Shown: piece by piece, positions 39,976 to 50,389 of the stretch
Position numbering within the stretch: the stretch's first letter is position 1
How the letters are laid out: the number at the start of each line of letters is the position of its first letter
Source of the DNA: Saprospiraceae bacterium
GTDB taxonomy: Bacteria > Bacteroidota > Bacteroidia > Chitinophagales > Saprospiraceae
NCBI GenBank assembly: GCA_016715405.1
Contig: JADKAE010000050.1
Location: 1 to 64,000, forward strand
DNA length: 64,000 bases
Direction of reading: 5' to 3'
Notes under the pieces: model-generated
Told to the model about the DNA's origin: nothing
Seen by the model: only the letters and a program-made list of their open reading frames with translations
Database searches by the model: none
Made by a program: the position numbers and the translations under genes

Positions 39976-42452
39976 ATGCGCTACCTAAAATCACTCATTC
40001 TGGCAATCATGTTTTGTCCAATGCTGGCTTTTGCCCAGTGCCCGCTTGGTCAATCCGAAGTGTACATCAATATTATTCCAGATAACTACCCCAACGAAAC
40101 TACCTGGAAACTATTCGTTGATAACATTTTGGCGTTGTCAGGCACTAGTAATAGCGACACGGTTTGTGTGGACACGAGTGCATGTATACGTTTTGAGATC
40201 TACGACTCCTACGGTGACGGAATTTGCTGTGGTTTTGGTCAGGGTTCATACACTGTTTCTTTTCAAGGGGATACCATCGCCAGTGGAGGGGAGTTCACAA
40301 ACCAAAGTATACACGAGTCCATTTGCATAATAGATACGCTGGAGATCATGACTGCTTTGCAAGCCATGATTGGCCATGTAAACAATGCTAACCCATTGAG
40401 TCTGGCAGAGCGAGAGGAATATTATTTCGATATCATATGGGATTATGCGGATATTTTCTCCGTTTTAGCGCCGGATGTCTATACATACATAGCTGCCTAT
40501 GAGGCCAATTATCCTGTAATTTTTGAAAACAGGGCACACGCTAATATTAGTCAGTTAGCGCCGGAAACAAGGCTCTTAATTGCTTTCCAGCAATTTATTT
40601 TGGATACGCAAGTTACCTCTGACAATGCCGCCAATTTGGAAGGCCTCGTTTTTGAATTTTCAACTATTTACCCCGGCCCCGTTGCTGCTGATGCACCCAG
40701 AATCGCCAATGCCGTAGTACCCATTAACGGCACCCATATACATTTGCCGGCAGCCATTACGGCTTACGACCAAGACCCTGCCAAAAGACCCACAGGTTAT
40801 TATGCTGCTCCAGGGGAGATCGTTACTATAAGTATCCCGGAGAATTTAGTTGGGGCAGGCCTGGTTGCCCAAATTGGCGTTCATACGGCTGACCTTTCTC
40901 ATCGTACCCATAATTTAAACCGCCTGGTTCGTATAACTAATGATTTCCCATTGGACGAAATAAGCACACAAATAGTGAGCCCCTTAGGCGGTGGAATCTA
41001 TATTAAAATTCCAGAACCTTCCGATTTAGGGTGTTTCGATATCGTCATTAGCCAGGCCGTCAAATCACCCTACTTTTCTTTGCGCACAGGCCATGAATCT
41101 TCGTTAGCAGAGTGGCAATCCGACCTGGCCGACCATCATGTAGAATGGGTAGATTTAGAGGCCGATAAATACATGATGACTTTACCCTGGGCACATGTTC
41201 AAAACCTGGATGATCCGACTTCTTTATTAACGCAATGGAACGAGATCATGGATGCTTATAATTACTTAGGCGGAAGACCTCCCGAAGCAAGATCAAAAGC
41301 GGAATATTTTGCAGTAGACTGCTTATTGCCCGCAGGCGTTTTTGGAATTGGTTATCCCCAAATCATTGGAGAAAGATATGCCCCCTTTGGTCCTTTAAAC
41401 AGTACGGGGTATTATCCCACTCAGGTCTTAAATCCTAATCCACATATTTCCGGCATTAGTACCACTTTCCATGAATTAGGGCATGCTGCAGCCCACCCTA
41501 AATTGGACACTGAAAGAGAAACCATTGTCAATTTGTATGCGGTCTATATTTTTAATGAATTATATGGTGTGCCATTAGATGAGGCATTTAAGCATTCAGA
41601 ATTTCAATTAATGACTTTAGATCAGGCAGCAATTGACTGGATGGTTACACATAATTTCAGAGACAATATTAACATGTCATGTGACCCGATTTTGCCGGCT
41701 GACATTTGTGATGAATTACGGTATCAGCATCGGGGACATGCCAAGTATGTAGAGATGGCAAAGCAATTTGGATGGTCTTCCATACATGGTATGAATGCCG
41801 TTTTTACCAGCAAGATCTTATCAACCCAGGCGTTTGGGATGATATTTTTAAAGAATCAGATGAGATGATAGCTGCGGCTTCTGACGCACAAGGTGTAAAT
41901 ATGGCTCCGCTATTCCACTTCTGGGGACTTGCTCCTTCTCCCGAACTGGCTCAGGAATTAGAGACCAATTATGGCTTCAATAGTCAACTCTGTGAAATGC
42001 TTCATTATTACAAAACGATTGTTCCTGCGACAGGTGCAGATCTGCAAAACTGGTACAACAACCTGGATCATCAAAACTGGATTATGGATGATCGATATGA
42101 AATCTATGTAGCGGAATACGACTCAGCGCATTATTTTGACTCCATACAAGCTCAAATAGATTTCCTGATTGATACATATGGGCCGTGTGAATTTACGAGT
42201 ACGGAAGAACAAGCTGAGTCGAATATTACCGTAAATCCGAATCCAACTGACGGCTTGGTAAATGTGCATTTTGAAAATGGAGAATCATTTACGGTTCGAG
42301 TCATGAGTGTCGATGGCAGAATAGTCTTTCAACAAAAAAACGTGAGCGGTCCAAACTTTAGTTTTATTTTAAATGAAGCCCCAGGCTTGTATATTATGCA
42401 AGTTAACACAGGCACGGATAAAGTGTTTTTCAAAATAGTTAAGAGCAATTAG
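39976..42452 (+). CDS. T9SS-secreted M60-family metallopeptidase, one frame break
   Basis: This secreted zinc peptidase of about 825 residues is related to M60/enhancin-like enzymes that cleave mucins and other glycoproteins. The signal peptide ends at FAQ. A small Cys-rich calcium-type domain follows (IYDSYGDGICCGFGQGSY). The M60 core includes RPTGYYAAPGEIVTISIPEN, IGVHTADLSH, LGGGIYIKIP and the zinc motif H499-E-L-G-H503, with E513/E515 in TERETIVN as the third ligand region. The frame is lost in a five-T run near 41803, after which YQQDLINPGVWDDIF continues. The last ~75 residues are a T9SS sorting domain (VNPNPTDGLVNVHFENGES to KIVKSN). Codon usage is AT-richer than that of the propeller gene before it. 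Confidence 0.9.
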
Positions 42453-42557
42453 AATATCGTAAAAACGGTATTGAAGTTATAGCTCACGCCGCCAAGTTTT
42501 GGGTATTCCAAACAAAAGCCGGGCTACTTAACTTCTATTATGCCAAACATTACTTAA

Positions 42558-43298
42558 ATGGCAAGAATATTTATTACCGGCTCGGCAGACGGGCTTGGGC
42601 AGTTAGCCGCAATATTATTGATTGCCGAAGGTCATCAGGTTGTGCTTCATGCGCGCAATGAAAAAAGAGGCAGAGAAGCTTTGGATAAAGTACCCGGTGC
42701 AGAAACTGTAGCCATAGCCGACCTTTCAAGCATAGAAGAAACAATTCAGTTAGCTCAAAAAGTCAACGCTTTAGGCACGTTCGATGCTGTAATTCACAAT
42801 GCCGGCGTTTATTACGCTCAGGCGAAAGAGCTTTTTGCTGTGAACACATTAGCCCCCTATATTTTAACCTGCCTGATAAAAAAGCCCAAGCGATTAATCT
42901 ACCTTAGTTCTGATATGCAAGAAGGCGGAAGTTCAAAACTTGAGTGTTTTAAAACAAACATTAATCGTATTTCTTACTCTGATACGAAGTTGCATGTGCT
43001 GATGCTGTGCAAAGCAGTCGCACGGAAATGGCCAGACGTTTATGTTAATGCACTTGACCCCGGCTGGGTGCCCACCAAGATGGGAGGTTCTAATGCTCCT
43101 GATGATTTGGTAAGCGGATATCAAACCCAAGTGTGGCTTGCCACTAGTAACGATATGAAAGCAAAGGTCAGCGGACGTTATTTCTATCATCTGAAAGAAA
43201 TTCGCTGTAATCCTGAAGCGGATGAGGTGTTGCTACAGGATAAATTTTTAAACATCTGCAAAGAGATTACAGGCGTTTCGTTCCCAAATGGGAGCTAA
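42558..43298 (+). CDS. Short-chain dehydrogenase/reductase (SDR) family protein
   Basis: This 246-residue NAD(P)-dependent oxidoreductase has the nucleotide motif T7-G-S-A-D-G-L-G14, the N81-A-G motif, a serine pair at 117-118 (LIYLSSDMQEGG) and the catalytic Y140-S-D-T-K144. DPGWVPTKMGG after it is a typical SDR segment. The substrate cannot be predicted. It is monocistronic, 105 bases after the M60 gene, and converges with the DUF5916 gene across a hairpin. Confidence 0.9.
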   Translation: MARIFITGSADGLGQLAAILLIAEGHQVVLHARNEKRGREALDKVPGAETVAIADLSSIEETIQLAQKVNALGTFDAVIHNAGVYYAQAKELFAVNTLAPYILTCLIKKPKRLIYLSSDMQEGGSSKLECFKTNINRISYSDTKLHVLMLCKAVARKWPDVYVNALDPGWVPTKMGGSNAPDDLVSGYQTQVWLATSNDMKAKVSGRYFYHLKEIRCNPEADEVLLQDKFLNICKEITGVSFPNGS

Positions 43299-43312
43299 CA
43301 AGACGTAAAGCC

Positions 43313-43356
43313 ATACCGCACACCGTCAAATTCCACAACTTGACAGCGTGCGGTAT
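43313..43356. terminator. Bidirectional hairpin between SDR and DUF5916 genes
   Basis: ATACCGCACACCGTCAA (43313-43329) pairs with TTGACAGCGTGCGGTAT (43340-43356) at 15 of 17 positions across a 10-base loop. It occupies the convergent gap. T-runs are absent. Confidence 0.6.
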
Positions 43357-43366
43357 AACTCGCCAT

Positions 43367-45867
43367 TTACGACTTCACCAGCGAAGCATAATCCAAAAAG
43401 TAAATAACTTTTAACGACAGGCTGTTGCGCTGCGGCAACCCGGCCAGGCCGTCGAGGTTGCGGAAATAGTCTTCGACAACAGCCTCGTTAAAGTCGGTGA
43501 TATTGTTTTTCCAGATCAGGAAAATATCACTGCCCGGGGCAAAACGCCAGCGGAAAATCATGTCGATATTAAAAGCGTTGTAGTTGCCGTTGCGGTTGCC
43601 GGCGTAGTTGGTATCGCCCAGTCCGCCGTCGTCGAGCAGGAGGTAGTACTTGTTGTATTCCACTTTCGACCAGTAGTGTCGCATGCGGAAAGTGAGGGCT
43701 ATATTTTTACTAAAAGTATACGACGCATTCAGGATATTCTCTACCGTGATATTATCGCGGCGGCCAAAAATAACCTGTTCGGTGGGGGTCAGCTCGCCGG
43801 TTTCGGGATTGAGGATATCCACGGTTTGTTTATCGGCAAAACCCAGGTCGTTGACAAAATTGTAGGCGCCAACCGACAGGCGGAAGTTGAGTTTGTCGTT
43901 TACGCGGTAGCGAGGCGACAGCGTCCAGTTCCAACGGTGGCGATCAAATCCGCTCCAGGTGCGGTAATTGGTGTTGACCGATAACTGAATTTTTTTGCGG
44001 CTGTCGGTATTGATATTGAAGCCGTAATTGTTGTTGGCCGGCGTCTTAAAATACCGGCCTTCGGTGCGCGGCTCGAAATAATCGTAGCCCGTAAAGGGTT
44101 CGTGGTACGTAAAGAAGTTGAAATTCCAGAAACTTTTGGTTTGAACCCATCCCCAGGCATTGGCGCCGTATACCGTAAACACATTGGGCGCATAAAGCCG
44201 GCTGTACATATTCCAAAAACCGATACCGGCGCTGTTGAATTTCCAGAAGGGCTTGAACTGGTTGTATTCTACCCAGCCCTCTGCCGCGCGTTCGTTGTTG
44301 TTGAACAAAAAGCCGAGGTCGTTGGGGTTGTAGGTATCGCTTTCTTCGTTGTAGTGGATGCCGAAAAACAGGTTGCCGCTGGTTTTTCGGAGCCCGAAGC
44401 CGGCGGTATGTCCCAGCTCTGTCTGGCCCGGATGATACAACTGGCTCAATACACCTTTGCCTTCCAAAGAATAAGTATTCGACTTATTGCGCAGGAGAAA
44501 AACGGCGCCGCTTACGTTAGCGTCGTAATCGCTGCCATTTCGGATTACGGTTGTATTGATAAGCGTAGCATAGGAGTTGTGAGGCAGGTTTTGGTCGAGC
44601 ACCAGCACGTTGAAATTGGTGAGCGGGTTGGTTTCCATTTCGCGCACATCGCCTTCGGCGTTGCGTATACGGGCTACGCTGCGGCCTGAAGTAGCGTTAA
44701 AAAACCCGACGCCCAGTCCGCTTTTAGTGCGGCCCGAAATCTTGGTCGCATTGTAAAGCTGGGCTTGTTGCGGATTTTCGATGACCTCCTCCCCATCCTG
44801 GAGGTGGTCGTACACATCCCAATAATGCAGGGGAGTGCCGCCTACGCGTCGCGAGTAGAACAAGCCGCCCTTGTTAAATAGTTCGGTGCCTTCGGTAAAA
44901 AACTGCCGGTTTTCATCAAAACGCACTTCAAAGGGAGACAGATTGAGTACCTGGTTATCCGATTGGGCTTCGCCGAAATCGGGTATAAGCGTCATATCGA
45001 GGGTAAAGGCGTCATTGATGCCGTATTTGATATCCATACCGCCGTTGATAGATCGGCTGGTACTGTTTTGGGGGCTGGCATTTTTATCGCGAAAATGTTG
45101 GCCGTACACGGCGACAAAAGGGGTTGCCTGTAGTCGCAGGGGCGAGCGTATATCGCGAATGCCGGTGAGCATACCGCCCTGATTGAGAAACCCGGCTTGT
45201 TGGGGGTTCACATTGCTCCAGTAGCTGCGTTGCTGGTAGCGCTGTATGAGCCGGCCAAAATTAATGCGCCATTCCTGTTCGGAAGCTTTGGGAAAACGCA
45301 GGGCGGCATAGGGTATCCTTATCTCGGCGATCCATCCGTCTTCGGTGATACTGGTTTGGCTTTCCCACACGGCATCCCAGTTGGCATCTTCGCCGCGCAC
45401 AATATTCCAGCCGCCATCGCTGTTTTGAATAGGCGAGATTTTGGCGTCCATTTGTACGCCGCCGGGTGTTATGAGGAACATCAGGCCGTTGTTGCCGTCG
45501 CGATAGGCGTCGATAAATACGGCAAACCAGTCGGTATTGGCAATGCGGTCGCGTTGGGAGAGTTCACGAAGGATGCTATCGGGTCGGGTATCATAGAGGC
45601 GGGCGCCGAAGTAGATGCCGTTGTCGTCGTAGAGTATGCGCACTTCTGTTTCGTGGCTGGGCGTGGCGCCCGGTACAGGCTCGGCTTGGACAAAGCCGTT
45701 TGCCAGGGGGCGGTGGCCCATTCGGATTCATTTAACACACCATCCAGTTGAATCTTTGATTTGATGCGCAGGGCATCTACTGACTTGATTCCTTCCGGAG
45801 GCTCGTGGTGGGCGTAAACGACTGCACACAGCAGCCCCATGACTAAGGCCAGTAATAGTTTTTTCAT
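43367..45867 (-). CDS. DUF5916 protein with CBM9-like N-terminal domain, one frame break
   Basis: This exported protein of about 830 residues has a signal peptide ending VVYAHHEP. A CBM9-like sandwich (IQLDGVLNESEWATAP, then VRILYDDNGIYFGARLYDTR, DWFAVFIDAYRDGNNGLMFL and WIAEIRIPYAALRFPK) is followed by a long DUF5916 region predicted to be an outer-membrane beta-barrel. Strands such as FTLDMTLIPDFGEAQSDNQV and LALTFRMRHYWSKVEYNKYY-type segments support this. The frame is lost around a G-run near 45705-45715. The family is widespread in Bacteroidota and its function is unknown. An exact TAATTTTG -7 element lies 48 bases upstream of the ATG. Confidence 0.85.
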
Positions 45868-45914
45868 CGTCGGGTAAATAAGTTTATAAGAAAATCAGGC
45901 GTTCATAAAAAAGA

Positions 45915-45922
45915 CAAAATTA
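45915..45922 (-). promoter_or_regulatory. -7 element of the DUF5916 gene
   Basis: TAATTTTG on the minus strand matches TAnnTTTG exactly and lies upstream of the ATG at 45867. Confidence 0.45.
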
Positions 45923-46031
45923 AATAACAACTGTTGCATGCAAGCAAGGCAATTTGGATGGATATTCGCATACCTGTGCGGAAATTTGTAAATTGCCCCC
46001 TTGTGGGGTAAAGTAGACCGATGTATATAAC

Positions 46032-49000
46032 GTGAAGAACCTAATACCACATTTCATACAAGATCGCGTTTTAGAGGGACTCTCGCAGGGCAATATGTCT
46101 GCGTATACTATGTTTGTCGACCTTTCCGGTTTTACCGCACTCACTGAAACGCTGATGCGGGAAGGCACTCCCGGCGCCGAACACTTGTCGATCATCCTCA
46201 ACCAGATTTTCGCTCCTTTAGTCGAACTCGTATATGCCAAAGGCGGGTTAATACCCTACTTTGCCGGCGATGCTTTTACGGCTATATTCCCCGCCACGGC
46301 GCAGCATAGCGGCGCCAAGGAGGTTATCCATACCGCCATTGCTGCACGCCAACTCATAAGCGAGCGGGGCGATACCTTCGGCGATTTCGTGATCGGCATT
46401 AAAGTGGGTTTGTCATTCGGCGATGTAGAGTGGGGGATTGTAGGCGCAGGCAACCGCGCTTTTTATTTTCGGGGAGAGGCCATCGATAAGTGCTCGGAAT
46501 GTCAAGTCAAAGCCCGACAAGACGAGATTGTGATCGATGATTCGCTCCACGAGCAACTCGACGGCAAACATTTTCTGCTTGAAGAGATCGATCACGGCTT
46601 CTATAAACTCATAGGTCATGCCAGCCAGCCTACCGTACAAGTAACTCCTGTCGTATTGTCGCCCCTAAACGAAGAAGTAGCGGCAGCCTTTCTGCCTCCC
46701 CTTGCGGGAGCAAAGCTTTGAGGGCGAATTTCGCATCGTGGTTGCCGTTTTCATTTCATTTAACGGTGTCGACAGCCACCAACTGCTCGACAATTTTGCG
46801 TCGGTAGTATTAGAGCAAATCAATGATTTTTCGGGGTATTTCAAAGAAATCGACTTTGGCGACAAAGGCGGCGTGTTGGTTTGCTTCTTTGGCGCGCCTG
46901 TTTCTTTTGAAAATAACGTAGACCGCGCGCTGGAATTTGTGCTTTCGCTCAAGGAAGAATTAAGCTTATTACAGGAAAACAGCGGACTAGAAGTCAGGGC
47001 GGGCATTACCCTCGGCACGGCATTTACCGGCATAGTAGGAGGCGAAGAACGCTGCCAGTATGCGGTGGTAGGCAACAGGGTGAACCTGGCGGCCCGCCTG
47101 ATGACCTTCGCCGATTGGGGCGAGGTGCTCGTAGATGGAGAAGTACAACGCAACCGCCATTTTCGCTTTCAGCACAAGGGTGATATCAAATACAAAGGCA
47201 TCAAGGGCAATGTACCCACCTTCAAACTGATAGGCCGCGACTTCGACATGCGCCCCGCGCACCTGGGCCAAATGGTGGGCAGGAATATAGAGCTGGATCA
47301 GTTGCTCCAATTTGCCACCCCGCTCGACGAAGGCAAAAGTGCCGGTATTGCTTATGTGTATGGCGAGGCAGGGATTGGTAAAAGCCGCCTGTCGTTTGAA
47401 TTGCGCCGCATCTTGCACGAAGAAGGAGACTACGCCTGGTGCCTTTGTCAGGCAGACCAGATTTTGCGCAAGCCTTTTAACCCTTTTATCTATTTTTTAA
47501 AAAACTTTTTCTCGCAATCGGCCGACCATACCCAGGCGGCCAACTGGTCCAATTTCGACCAGGCCTACGACGATTTACTCACGGGAATTGCCTTGTTGGA
47601 CGGCGTTGAAGCCGAGCGCGCTCACCGCGAATTGCTGCGCACCCGCTCGGTGCTGGCTGCTATGGTAGGGCTGGTTTCACCCGGTTCGCTATGGGATCAA
47701 CTCGACGCCAAAGGCCGGTATCAAAATGCCATCCAGGCGGTATTAAACCTATGGGGCGCATTGTCGCTTCAACGTCCGCTGGTCATAGAACTTGAAGACG
47801 CCCACTGGCTTGACGATAGTTCGGAAGAACTACTCACCGAATTTATACGCCAGATGAACCGCTATCCGATCATGTTACTCGTCACTTCGCGCTATCGCGA
47901 TGACGGTTCGAAAGTCGTTATTGTCAACCAGGACTTGCTCGACATACTCGGAATTCCCCAACTGGAAGTAAACCTCAACGTATTACAGCCGGAAGCCGTA
48001 GACACTTTTGCAGCTACCAGGCTGCAGGGGCCTATCAGCGCTACCTTTTTTGACATGCTCTTGCGAACCACCAATAGCAATCCATTTTATGTAGAGCAGG
48101 TATTGGAATACTTCCTGGAAAGTAATTTAGTGGTAAAAGAAGAAGGCAAGTGGACGATGAAAGACAAAAACATCGGCTTGTCGAATTCGATCAACGCGAT
48201 CCTTACTGCGCGTATCGACCGGCTGTCTACGCTGGTAAAAGAAACCGTCAAGGCGGCAGCCGTCATCGGCAGAGAGTTTGAAGTGCCGGTGTTGTCCGAG
48301 GTCATGAAAGTGCAGGAAGAATTTATCAAACGCGACAACAATACGCAATCCCTTTTGCGGGAGCAGATCAAGACGGCAGAACGAGGGCAGATATGGCTGG
48401 CCATGAATGAATTGCGCTATATCTTCAGGCATTCGCTGCTTCGCGAAGCCGCGTATAGTATGCAATTGCGCGCCCGGCTTCAGCAACTTCACCACCTCAT
48501 TGCCGAAGCTATCGAACGCCTCTATGCCGATACGATCGAAGAGCGTTATGTAGACTTAGCTTTTCACTATGAACAAGCCGGCGTTTTTGATAAAACGTGC
48601 GAATACTTGCGAAAGGCCGCCGATTATGCGCGCAGCAACTACCAGAACCAACAGGCGCTGGAATATTATGAGCGGCTATTGAAAAAACTGGGCCGCCAGA
48701 AGGATGCCGTAGACGAGATAAAAACCAACCTCAAGAAGGGAAAAATACTGGAACTCATCGGGCGTTGGGACGAATGCAGGCAAACCTACGAGCGCGCGCT
48801 GCAATTGGCCAAAAAATCGCGCGATGTAGTCATGCTCGGACAGGCCAACAACAGCCTGGGCCGTTTGCTGATGCTCAAAGGCGACTATGCCAAAGCGATG
48901 AGCTACCTGCAAACCTCCGCCGGATTGTTCGAATCGGTAGATGATAAACTGGGTACCGCCAAAGTGTACGGCAACCTGGGCAATCTCTATTTCCGGCAGG

Positions 49001-50055
49001 GCAATTATGCCGAAGCAAAAGAACACTTCGAGCAAAGCATCGCCATCGGCATGCGCAGCGGCTCTACTGCTGCCGCCCAGATAGTAGCCAACCTTGGGCT
49101 AACCTATATGAACCAGGGCAACTTTGATGAAGGGATTCGATGCCAGCAGGCTCAGCTTGCCATTTGTGAGCGCAACAACGACAAACAGGGCATGGCCTCC
49201 CTGTTTGTGAATATCGGTATCGTTTATTTTGAAAAAGGCGATTACGACGACGCCCTTGCCAGCTACGAAAAAGGCTTGCTGCTTAGTGAAGAACTCGGAA
49301 ACAAGCAACTCACGGCTATCGCCATTGGCTGCATAGGTAGTGTATACCAGCGCAAAGGAGATTACCAGACTGCCATGGAGCACTTCCATCACGACCTCGA
49401 AATTTGCGAAGAACTCGGCGACAAACAAGGCATTGCTATTGCGCTGGGTCTTATCGGCGATTTGCTCAATGTGCAGGGAGAATCGCATAAAGCCATTGAA
49501 TATTTGCAGAAAAACCTGATGCTCTGTGAAGAATTGGGTTATCAAAAAGGAATAGCAAAAGCAGTGAATACCCTCGGCGATGTGTTTGCCTATCTGCAGC
49601 AATACGACCGATCGCTTTATTACTACAACCGAGCTATTGAGGTTACCCGAAAGATCAATAACAAACTCGTATTGGGCGCCAGCCTGGTAGAAAAAGGCGC
49701 CGTACTTATTGCTATGCAGCAATTCGAGGCCTTAGGTGTGTTATGCGAGGAAGCGCAGGCGATGGCCGAAGAATTAGGAAATCCAGATTTACTTTTCGAA
49801 TCCCGCATACTTTCATTGAAAAATTTGTATTTTAGCGGTCAGGCGCAACAGGCTATTTCTCAGTTACAAGACCTACTCCAAACAATCCTAAGTAAAGAAC
49901 AAGAAGCCGCCGTATATTTTGAATTATTCAAGATGGGCGGCGAAAGTACATCCTATCGCGCAGCGGCATTGTCTCTTTATGAGGATTTATACCGCGATAC
50001 GCCCCGGTTCAGCTATAAAAACCGGATCGACCAATTGTCAACCTCAGCCCCATGA
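46032..50055 (+). CDS. Soluble-adenylyl-cyclase-type cyclase, AAA ATPase and TPR protein, one frame break
   Basis: This cytoplasmic protein of about 1,340 residues has the order cyclase domain 1, cyclase domain 2, P-loop ATPase and TPR repeats, as in mammalian sAC (ADCY10). Domain 1 (residues ~15-215) has both metal-binding aspartates (FVDLSGFTALTE and YFAGDAFTAIF). Domain 2 (~230-410) lacks the first aspartate but has the lysine in DFGDKGGVLVCFFG and the Asn/Arg pair in VVGNRVNLAARLM. Together they can form one complete active site. Walker A is GEAGIGKSRLSFELRR (~444), with ELEDAHWLDDS as Walker B. At least ten TPRs fill the last ~450 residues (48600-49950). The frame is lost near 46700 between the two cyclase domains; REQSFEGEFRIVVAVF continues in the next frame. 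The start is GTG at 46032. Likely product: cAMP. Confidence 0.88.
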
Positions 50056-50389
50056 GAAAAAGAATTGGCGCAAAGAAAAAAAAGGATTGTAATATTCGCC
50101 GTTTATTGCTAAATTTACACCGCTTTTCCTTGTGAAAGGTACATTTCCCCTTCTTTTCGTATCTTTTTTGATGCGATGTACTCAAACAAAAAGGCATGTT
50201 ACCCCACTAATATGCCGATTGCTAAGTTGAGATGCAATCGCCTATTACACCTTTACTACCCATACAAATAGATCTCAAACTGACGTTTGGCACTATAGGC
50301 CGGCTTGTGTTCAAGTGGTTTATAATATTAATAATCAGTTTTAAACAGCAATGATTTTTGCAATAGCTCATAATCCTAAATTCAAAACT
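50056..50389. other. Intergenic region upstream of the giant adhesin
   Basis: This 334-bp gap has no supported gene. It is AT-rich near the right end. No exact TAnnTTTG element or operator was recognised. The frame of the next gene opens at 50351, but the start at 50390 gives a proper signal peptide. Confidence 0.4.
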
